From the IMG/VR virus record IMGVR_UViG_3300031787_000010, positions 1 to 64,000 of that record: 64,000 bases of DNA; one strand, 5' to 3'. Below the pieces are notes generated by a model. It was not told where the DNA came from. It saw only the letters and a list, made by a program, of their open reading frames with translations, and searched no databases. Source of the stretch: a virus. Numbering within the stretch: the stretch's first letter is position 1; the number at the start of each line of letters is the position of its first letter. Positions 58,343 through 64,000 of the stretch are shown in pieces. The translations under genes and the position numbers were made by a program.

Positions 58343-59008
58343 ATGATTATGTTACTTGGAGATATTCACGGTGAAACGATGGCACTGCGAGATGCCGTTG
58401 ATAAAGCCGTAAAGACAAACGCAACGGCAATTATCCAGCTGGGCGACTTTGGTATGTTTTCGTATAACGAGAAATCGTTTTATGTCATTGCCGAACAGTC
58501 ACCCATTCCTATCTATTTCATCGATGGTAATCACGATGACTGTATCCGATGGAATCAGTATAGTGATATTACCCGTCTGTGGGATGGACTTGATATGTTC
58601 TATATTCCCCGTGGGTGTGTGTTCGAATTGGATGGTAGAACGTTTGCTGCGATGGGTGGAGCAGCATCAATTGATAAGAATACACGACTGATGTATAATT
58701 GGCATTGGGACGAATACGAAAATATTAGTCCAGAGGAAACTCTTCGCCTTCGAGAGAATATGGAAGGTAAGCAGATTGATATTCTGCTTACACATTGTCC
58801 GCCGAATAGTGTGATTGAAAAACATTTTGATCCACGCCAAAAACTAATGTTTGGTGTGGGGTTGGATTGGCATGACCATAACCAAGATGTCATCCAACAC
58901 ATCTGGGATTCACTAGATAACATTCCAATTTATTCTGGTCACATGCACCGTTCAATTATTGCACCTAACTATCGTATTGTGGATATTAATGAAACTGTAA
59001 TGGTATAG
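58343..59008 (+). CDS. Metallophosphoesterase
   Basis: 221 residues. LLGDIHGE, QLGDFG, DGNHDD, LTHCPP and SGHMHR form the calcineurin-type two-metal site. Second such enzyme in the window. Substrate unknown. Confidence 0.85.
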   Translation: MIMLLGDIHGETMALRDAVDKAVKTNATAIIQLGDFGMFSYNEKSFYVIAEQSPIPIYFIDGNHDDCIRWNQYSDITRLWDGLDMFYIPRGCVFELDGRTFAAMGGAASIDKNTRLMYNWHWDEYENISPEETLRLRENMEGKQIDILLTHCPPNSVIEKHFDPRQKLMFGVGLDWHDHNQDVIQHIWDSLDNIPIYSGHMHRSIIAPNYRIVDINETVMV

Positions 59009-59010
59009 TT

Positions 59011-60021
59011 ATGGAACTTGACATAGTGTATCAAGCAACAAACCACCCAGCATGGAGTCCCCATTATGTCTATGAACAATCTTTTGCGATGCTTAAAACA
59101 AAGTATCCAGAAGTACGGTTCAGCCATATCAATCCAGAACAATTTAACGGATTGGGATTTCCATCGCCGGGTGCGTTTGTTGTAATAAATCCAAAAAATA
59201 ACAAACGAATAATTTTATCTTATCTAGATAATTCTCGATATGTTTTATTGAAGGATGAATCTGTTGGCTGGCAACCTTATACAGTACAGCAATTATTTTG
59301 TTTGTCGGATATTGTTCCAATGAAAGATGCTGCACGACAATATAAAATAAAGAAAGATGAAACGTTGTTGCCATATGTCGGAACAAATGACAGTGTTGCA
59401 CTAGATCTAGATTTGGAAAGAATTATAAAACCGTTCAATCAAGTAGTATTTAGAACCGAGTACGATTTAAAAATTTCCGATAAGTTATATGAAACTAAAC
59501 TATCCGCTAAAGACAGAAAACAATCATTGGTGTTTCGTGGTGCAATGCATTACTCACGCCCGTTTGTGGCGGAACACACCAATCACCCAGAAATTAGTTT
59601 CTTCAAAGACCACGTTCCAGATTATTACGGTGAACTAGCATCACTTCGATGTGGGTTGTCATTGAACGGAGTAGCAGAAATTTGTAATCGTGACTTGGAA
59701 CTTATGGCAATTGGAATTCCTATCATTCGTCCGTTATTTAAAAATGTGCAGTTTCACGAACCATTAATTCCGAATGTACATTACATTCCGTATGATTATG
59801 ATCGGGAATATTATTATGTAGAAGCAACCGATTACCCATACAACCGTGACTATAAACTGCACAGCCAGGCGTTGATTGAAAAGTGGGAAGAAGTAAAAAA
59901 TAATTATGAGTTATTAGAGTTTGTTGGAAAAAATGCACGTGAATGGTATTTACGAACAGGAAAGCTTGATAGGCAAGTTGAATTGTTCGTTAATACGTTT
60001 GATATAAATTTATTAACTTAA
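59011..60021 (+). CDS. Glycosyltransferase, GT-B-like
   Basis: 336 residues. The C-terminal half CGLSLNGVAEICNRDLELMAIGIPIIRPLFKNVQFHEPL has the nucleotide-sugar binding shape of GT-B enzymes. Start 2 bases after the previous stop. Acceptor unknown. Confidence 0.65.
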   Translation: MELDIVYQATNHPAWSPHYVYEQSFAMLKTKYPEVRFSHINPEQFNGLGFPSPGAFVVINPKNNKRIILSYLDNSRYVLLKDESVGWQPYTVQQLFCLSDIVPMKDAARQYKIKKDETLLPYVGTNDSVALDLDLERIIKPFNQVVFRTEYDLKISDKLYETKLSAKDRKQSLVFRGAMHYSRPFVAEHTNHPEISFFKDHVPDYYGELASLRCGLSLNGVAEICNRDLELMAIGIPIIRPLFKNVQFHEPLIPNVHYIPYDYDREYYYVEATDYPYNRDYKLHSQALIEKWEEVKNNYELLEFVGKNAREWYLRTGKLDRQVELFVNTFDINLLT

Positions 60022-60074
60022 TGGTAGGTTGTTATGACACCAGTTGCGTTTGAATGGTACAATCCGGAGGGAGT

Positions 60075-60329
60075 ATGGGACGTAGAAAACACGCGTGGAC
60101 CGCATACGAATACAGTAAAGAATCAGAATCAGAAAACAAATCAGATTTGGTATGGCGTGCCGCTCGAGCAGTCGAGGGGGCAGTTGTCGAAGATTTCACC
60201 GATGCTGTGTTCGAACGTCTTGGGGAATTAGAAGATACCCTCAATTTAAATTCCGATGTTAAGTTAGGGTATGAACTAGCTATGAGAGAACTTCGAAACA
60301 CTTATCTTGATTGGACATCTAACATATGA
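60075..60329 (+). CDS. Helical hypothetical protein
   Basis: 84 residues from ATG 60075, preceded by CCGGAGGGAGT, which decides this start against the overlapping frame from 60034. Acidic helices (AVEGAVVEDFTDAVFERLGELEDTL). It ends 4 bases into the next gene. Confidence 0.6.
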   Translation: MGRRKHAWTAYEYSKESESENKSDLVWRAARAVEGAVVEDFTDAVFERLGELEDTLNLNSDVKLGYELAMRELRNTYLDWTSNI

Positions 60330-61183
60330 TTTACGTTACACTATGTACTGTGCCAGACAGAATGGCATCTGAAGAGTGGTTTAAGGTTTGTTTGGAAAGT
60401 CTTTTAAACCAGGACACCACGGAACCTTACCAGATTGTTTTGAACATCCCATTCAAGTATAACAATTATCCAGACGCAACTATTCCGCAGTGGTTGCAAG
60501 AGTTTGTAAATACACGGTCAAATAAGATTAGAATACTACGGGACAATAATGATTACGGTCCTATATCAAATCTATTGTACCCAATGAAGCATCTACCAAA
60601 TAATCCAAATGATATATTCATTGTAGTTGACGATGATCAAGAATATCATCCAAGTATGATTTCCTATCACCTAAAAAAACTAAAACAGTATTCACATCGC
60701 CACGTTATATGTTACAGAGGTAATGGAATTATTGAAGCACGTACTTGGTATGAGAATGGAAAAAAGTGGGCGAAGATGTATAATACGCACGTACATTTTC
60801 CAACTAAAAAAGACATTTATGTAAGACTCCCCGATCATTGGCATAGTGTTTCATATCCTCGCCATCTACTTGGTAATGATATGTTTGATGAAAAGTTCTT
60901 ATCGATAACGTGGAACAATGATCAACTTATGGGATACTATGGATGGACGCACGATTTCTATTTCTTATGTGCAGAGTGGGATGCGGAAACCGACTATAGA
61001 CCAGTAAACCACGATGGACGAGGTGCCTATTCATTTCCGGTATTACGCACTCTACCAAATATAAACGAAAGTGGATGTTATTTCTGGAGATTCCCCGGCG
61101 ATAAACTCCAACGAACCTTTCCCAATGCGGAAGAAATGAATAAGATACACGAAGAAAAACCCATTATGGAGTGGTTCGTATAG
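60326..61183 (+). CDS. GT-A-type glycosyltransferase
   Basis: 285 residues. MIYVTLCTVPDRM, a long alpha/beta N-terminal domain and FIVVDDDQEYHP (DDD acting as the metal-binding triad), then WRFPG near the end. Forms a pair with the GT-B gene, suggesting joint modification of a surface or DNA component. Confidence 0.75.
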   Translation: MIYVTLCTVPDRMASEEWFKVCLESLLNQDTTEPYQIVLNIPFKYNNYPDATIPQWLQEFVNTRSNKIRILRDNNDYGPISNLLYPMKHLPNNPNDIFIVVDDDQEYHPSMISYHLKKLKQYSHRHVICYRGNGIIEARTWYENGKKWAKMYNTHVHFPTKKDIYVRLPDHWHSVSYPRHLLGNDMFDEKFLSITWNNDQLMGYYGWTHDFYFLCAEWDAETDYRPVNHDGRGAYSFPVLRTLPNINESGCYFWRFPGDKLQRTFPNAEEMNKIHEEKPIMEWFV

Positions 61184-61187
61184 GGTC

Positions 61188-61222
61188 AAAATGGGGTAAA
61201 AATAGGCTAAAATGGGGTAAAA
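61188..61222. repeat. Direct repeat of AAAATGGGGTAAAA
   Basis: Two copies (61188-61201 and 61209-61222), 21 bp apart, in the gap after the glycosyltransferase gene. Possible regulator site; no protein can be named. Confidence 0.5.
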
Positions 61223-61233
61223 TCCCATAGGGA

Positions 61234-61274
61234 GGGGGACGTAAGGCATTGAAAATCATAGCCTTACGTCCCCC
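61234..61274 (+). terminator. Long perfect hairpin, probable terminator
   Basis: GGGGGACGTAAGGC (61234-61247) and GCCTTACGTCCCCC (61261-61274), 14-bp perfect stem. The U-run is only TT, so it may act as a boundary or attenuator; the next promoter starts immediately. Confidence 0.6.
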
Positions 61275-61303
61275 TTGACATACCCTATTAAATAGGGTAT
61301 ATT
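61275..61303 (+). promoter_or_regulatory. Promoter with palindromic operator
   Basis: TTGACA (61275-61280), 17-base spacer, TATATT (61298-61303). The spacer is a perfect palindrome, ATACCCTATT-A-AATAGGGTAT (61280-61300), overlapping both boxes: a likely operator. Confidence 0.8.
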
Positions 61304-61337
61304 TCAAGTATCCCTCAAAATAGGACATCACCAACGT

Positions 61338-62036
61338 ATGAAGTTGCTCACTATCGGTAACACCAAGACTGTCAAGGGCGAGGCTCTTGGGTATATGACT
61401 TTCATCATGCACCTTGCCCCCTCTACTCTTTCGGGTTATAACACCTGTCCGATGGCCTCCGATGGGTGTGCGGCGGCCTGTCTCAATACGGCGGGTCGTG
61501 GTCGTTTCACCGCCACACAGGAGGCCCGTATCCGCAAGACCAAGTGGTTCTTCGAGGACCGCGAGAGCTTTATGATTCAGCTGGTGAAGGATATCCGAGC
61601 CGCTATCCGTAAGGCTAACCGTGAAGGTATGATTCCTGTGTTCCGTCTTAACGGTACGTCCGATATCCGTTGGGAGACGGTATCGTTTACCTTTGAAGGT
61701 ATCGACTTTCGAAACATTATGGAGTTTTTTGGTAACGTGCGGTTCTATGACTACACCAAGCTTACCAATCGTCGTAACATTCCGTCGAACTATCATCTGA
61801 CGTTCTCGCGTAGTGAGAGCAACGATGCGTATGTTACGACGATGTTGAATCGTGGATACAATGTTGCTGTCGTGTTCGACGTTCTCCCCGAGACGTATCT
61901 TGGGTACAAGGTCATCGACGGCACCGAGACTGACCTGCGGTTCCTCGACGAGAAGAACGTTATCGTCGGACTCATCGCTAAGGGTAAGGCTAAGAAGGAC
62001 AACAGCGGGTTCACCATTCTTCGTAAGGCGGCGTAA
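61338..62036 (+). CDS. GP88-family phage protein
   Basis: 232 residues. NTCPMASDGCAAACLNTAGRG is the Cys signature of the GP88 family found in mycobacteriophages and others; VFRLNGTSDIRWE and FYDYTKL follow. The three cysteines may bind metal or a cluster. No ribosome site is obvious. Noticeably G+C-richer than genes to the left. Confidence 0.7.
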   Translation: MKLLTIGNTKTVKGEALGYMTFIMHLAPSTLSGYNTCPMASDGCAAACLNTAGRGRFTATQEARIRKTKWFFEDRESFMIQLVKDIRAAIRKANREGMIPVFRLNGTSDIRWETVSFTFEGIDFRNIMEFFGNVRFYDYTKLTNRRNIPSNYHLTFSRSESNDAYVTTMLNRGYNVAVVFDVLPETYLGYKVIDGTETDLRFLDEKNVIVGLIAKGKAKKDNSGFTILRKAA

Positions 62037-62037
62037 T

Positions 62038-62409
62038 ATGTACCAGACTCACATTCTCACTCCCAACGGGCACAGTATTCCCCGTACCCGATTCACCGCA
62101 ATTTCCCTTTGGGATATCCTCGACTATATGGAGCTTCGTGAGGAGGAAGTAGAAGCCATCAGCGATTTCGGGCTGAGCGAATTGCAGTGGAGTGCTGTTG
62201 AACTTCCACTCATCAACAATGTCGTGGCGCTCGAGTGTATTGTCACAGGGCTTGAGGCATATTACGACGAGCTGATGATGGACGCGGACGAGTATGGTCA
62301 GCCGTCTCGTAGTCTCCCCGCTCGTCTCTATACCCGCAAGGACATCACCGAAATGTTCTGGGCAGTGGTACAGAAAGACGATTACATTAACTTGGAAGGT
62401 AACGGATGA
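62038..62409 (+). CDS. Hypothetical acidic protein
   Basis: 123 residues from ATG 62038, 1 base after the GP88 stop, so translation is coupled. LYTRKDITEMFWAVVQKDDYINLEGNG ends the protein. Unrecognised. Confidence 0.6.
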   Translation: MYQTHILTPNGHSIPRTRFTAISLWDILDYMELREEEVEAISDFGLSELQWSAVELPLINNVVALECIVTGLEAYYDELMMDADEYGQPSRSLPARLYTRKDITEMFWAVVQKDDYINLEGNG

Positions 62410-62504
62410 TGCAAGGATTTATCAACGTGATGACTCTTATCGGTATTCTTTCTGTTGGGGCCCTTGCGGGTATGGTGATGGTTTATATTATGGAGAAATT
62501 CTAA
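62406..62504 (+). CDS. 32-residue membrane peptide
   Basis: MMQGFINVMTLIGILSVGAL ... one hydrophobic helix. Overlaps the previous gene by 4 bases and the next by 1 base, so it belongs to the operon. Confidence 0.55.
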   Translation: MMQGFINVMTLIGILSVGALAGMVMVYIMEKF

Positions 62505-62575
62505 TGGATTTCGGGCTAAAGATTTTCCTCATCAGCACGATCGTGATGTTCATTCTGGATAGACTAATCAAATAA
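62504..62575 (+). CDS. 23-residue membrane peptide
   Basis: MDFGLKIFLISTIVMFILDR plus LIK; one helix. Start overlaps the previous stop (TAATG); GGAGAAATT lies before it. Confidence 0.5.
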   Translation: MDFGLKIFLISTIVMFILDRLIK

Positions 62576-62594
62576 TAGATAATAATAGAGTCAC

Positions 62595-62623
62595 TTGACA
62601 AATCAACCGCACCGTAGTAAATT
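62595..62623 (+). promoter_or_regulatory. Sigma-70-type promoter
   Basis: TTGACA (62595-62600), 17-base spacer, TAAATT (62618-62623). Confidence 0.8.
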
Positions 62624-62648
62624 GCATTTTCACCTTTTAGGAGTAACA

Positions 62649-62843
62649 ATGACCAACGATTGGCGTAGTCCCCGACAGAAGTTGCAGGATGAGTATATCG
62701 CTCGTATTGTGGATAATCTGTCCACTAGGGAGTTGGTGCAGTACGCATACGATAAGCTGTCGGAGGAGTTGGATGAGTATAGCGATGAGGGACTGACGCA
62801 GCAGGTTCAGGATATCTATCCCGACCTTTTGGAGAATGAGTAA
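62649..62843 (+). CDS. Hypothetical acidic protein
   Basis: 64 residues from ATG 62649, TTAGGAGTAACA upstream. Helical (STRELVQYAYDKLSEELDEY). Coupled to the next gene by a 1-base overlap. Confidence 0.6.
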   Translation: MTNDWRSPRQKLQDEYIARIVDNLSTRELVQYAYDKLSEELDEYSDEGLTQQVQDIYPDLLENE

Positions 62844-63037
62844 TGAAAAAGCAACTCCCACATCTTTCCGGCCGGCGGCAATGGGTATACACCGCATACA
62901 GCCAGCACTATAACTGGTCTACTATTGTGGTCGCTCGCACGATTCAAGAAGCCCGTCGAGCAGGATATTACGAAGCAAAGAAAGTTTTTGGTAATCACGC
63001 TACCCTACAACGAGACAACGTTCGAGAACTAGTATGA
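62843..63037 (+). CDS. Hypothetical basic protein
   Basis: 64 residues, MKKQLPHLSGRRQWVYTAYS. Aromatic and basic, no known motif. Overlaps the next gene by 4 bases. Confidence 0.6.
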   Translation: MKKQLPHLSGRRQWVYTAYSQHYNWSTIVVARTIQEARRAGYYEAKKVFGNHATLQRDNVRELV

Positions 63038-63195
63038 CCGATCGATATGAGCAGTACGATGACGAATACGACAATCTACCCACGCGTGGCAAGATGTCCA
63101 GCAACAAAGAGCGTATGATTAACACTAATATGGCTACACTCAAACGCGTCGAAAACGCTCGCAACCGATATGTGAGAGAGGGACTACTAAAGTGA
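63034..63195 (+). CDS. Hypothetical charged protein
   Basis: 53 residues (MTDRYEQYDDEYDNLPTRGK ... YVREGLLK). ATG at 63034 inside ATGA overlap, and TGATG overlap at the end. Unknown function. Confidence 0.6.
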   Translation: MTDRYEQYDDEYDNLPTRGKMSSNKERMINTNMATLKRVENARNRYVREGLLK

Positions 63196-63413
63196 TGACC
63201 CGAACTTGTATTAAGTGTAAGACGATTATTCCCCGCGATCGGCTCGAGGTACTTCCCGACACACATACGTGCGTTGGATGTAGCGGGGTTCAAAAGTATG
63301 TTGGGGCTATGATTTTCGATCATAAGACCGCTCCCCGTCTGGCCTATATCCGCCCAGAGAACAAGCAGGCTGTCGAAACACTCAAGCGATTCATTAACCG
63401 TTCCAGAAACTAA
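63195..63413 (+). CDS. Zinc-finger protein of DksA/TraR type
   Basis: 72 residues from ATG 63195. Two CxxC pairs (CIKCKTIIPRDRLEVLPDTHTCVGCSG) like the zinc finger of TraR/DksA proteins that bind the RNA polymerase channel, although the N-terminal coiled coil is missing. Other small zinc ribbons are possible. Confidence 0.55.
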   Translation: MTRTCIKCKTIIPRDRLEVLPDTHTCVGCSGVQKYVGAMIFDHKTAPRLAYIRPENKQAVETLKRFINRSRN

Positions 63414-63424
63414 CAGAGGATATT

Positions 63425-63802
63425 ATGACTGAAGCAAATACTATTAAGCTTACGGCAGAAGCTAATCACGAAGGATTTGGTCAGACAAGTTTTACCTGCA
63501 CCGTATCCACCGACACCACACTAGATGAGCTGATGGATTCTATTCGTCAGCTGGTACTATCGTTGGGATATATGGAAGGTAGTTGGGACAATGTGATTAA
63601 GAGTCGCGCTGAAGAACTTAATCACACCGAGGCTCGTCGAAAGGCACAGAACGTCTATCAGGTTCCCGTGTCGTTCCAGATTAATGCAGAAGATGCAACG
63701 ATGGCTCGAGAAAAGATGTGGGATGTTCTAATGGAGATTGAAAAGACTGATCAGATTCCCGACTATTCGATTGGCGTAGCCACCCAACTAGAGCTGTTTT
63801 AA
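63425..63802 (+). CDS. Hypothetical protein
   Basis: 125 residues, GAGGATATT upstream. A beta-rich N-terminus and an acidic helical end (EKMWDVLMEIEKTDQIPDYS). Unrecognised. Last gene before the terminator. Confidence 0.6.
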   Translation: MTEANTIKLTAEANHEGFGQTSFTCTVSTDTTLDELMDSIRQLVLSLGYMEGSWDNVIKSRAEELNHTEARRKAQNVYQVPVSFQINAEDATMAREKMWDVLMEIEKTDQIPDYSIGVATQLELF

Positions 63803-63823
63803 AAAATTTTACCCCTAAAAAGT

Positions 63824-63852
63824 TTAGCCCGTCTACACACGTAGCGGGCTAA
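63824..63852. terminator. Bidirectional terminator between converging genes
   Basis: TTAGCCCG (63824-63831) pairs with CGGGCTAA (63845-63852), with inner CTAC / GTAG. T-runs follow on both strands. It overlaps the stop codon of the incoming reverse gene. Confidence 0.75.
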
Positions 63853-64000
63853 CTTATTTTCTCCATATCTTTTTCCCGTGACGGGGTATAATCGTAGGTT
63901 TGTTTCCGTTCCTTCGGTTCCTTACTCTTGGATTTCTTCGGACGCCCCAATTTCGGACCTGCGACCTCTCCCCGAGCAAAGGCCGCCGCAGATTCCCGGT
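63849..64000 (-). CDS. Partial basic protein (start outside window)
   Basis: The last 50 codons of a reverse-strand gene ending at 63849: FARGEVAGPKLGRPKKSKSK ... REKDMEKIS. GRPKK looks like an AT-hook, and the segment is very Lys/Arg-rich. Start lies to the right of the window. Confidence 0.6.
   Translation of the reverse strand, partial: RESAAAFARGEVAGPKLGRPKKSKSKEPKERKQTYDYTPSREKDMEKIS

Noticed and set aside
60034-60231. Frame MTPVAFEWYNPEG ... overlapping the gene at 60075
   Set aside because: Out of frame with the better-supported gene that has GGAGGG before its ATG; kept only as an alternative.

Overview
The window is a segment of a large tailed-phage genome, a T4-type myovirus. The diagnostic genes are a gp6-type baseplate wedge, a gp25 wedge, an OB-fold central-spike protein, a gp55-type late sigma factor, a gp61-type primase, a gp46/gp47-type recombination nuclease and a DsbA-like protein. 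The host cannot be named. Many TTGACA-N17-TATACT-type promoters and GGAG-type ribosome binding sites point to a host with ordinary sigma-70 transcription, and a lipobox peptide plus a GH19 endolysin fit an enveloped Gram-negative host.

Layout. Positions 1-34,031 are read leftward: an RNA-ligase/adenylyltransferase fusion (cut by the window edge), threonine-proline-serine repeat adhesins, tail-fibre and baseplate proteins, a fused Mre11-Rad50 (gp47-gp46) protein, primase, a nuclease, then gp6, gp25, the spike, gp55, a muralytic protein, IMP dehydrogenase, a glycosyltransferase and UV endonuclease. Positions 34,059-42,675, still leftward, hold accessory and small genes: a membrane protein, a 21-residue cysteine-rich peptide, an Hsp20 chaperone, an HD hydrolase, an HNH nuclease, a tmRNA, a GreA-like factor and many small membrane proteins. 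At 42,647-42,728 two back-to-back promoters split the genome, and everything to about 63,800 is read rightward.

The rightward half starts with a metallopeptidase, then a lysis cassette (small membrane proteins, an L,D-transpeptidase-like protein, a GH19 endolysin). From 47.5 to 58.3 kb lies an array of 30 tRNA genes (29 canonical, one aberrant) covering all 20 amino acids. It is interrupted by small protein genes and by large non-coding segments that look like structured RNAs: a hammerhead ribozyme behind a lipoprotein gene, an ornate RNA of about 440 nt with its own promoter and terminator, and at least five RNAs closed by long perfect terminal stems. One tRNA-Gly has the D-loop and T-loop changes known from non-ribosomal tRNA-Gly of staphylococci. 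The array, the tmRNA and the late-transcription genes suggest a phage that rebuilds much of the host translation apparatus.

After the array come phosphoesterases, glycosyltransferases, a thioesterase and a PD-(D/E)xK-like protein. A strong hairpin and a promoter carrying a palindromic operator at 61.2-61.3 kb open a G+C-richer block of small early-type genes ending in a bidirectional terminator at 63.8 kb, where a leftward gene enters from outside the window.

All functional calls rest on motif recognition by eye. No database search or folding program was run.
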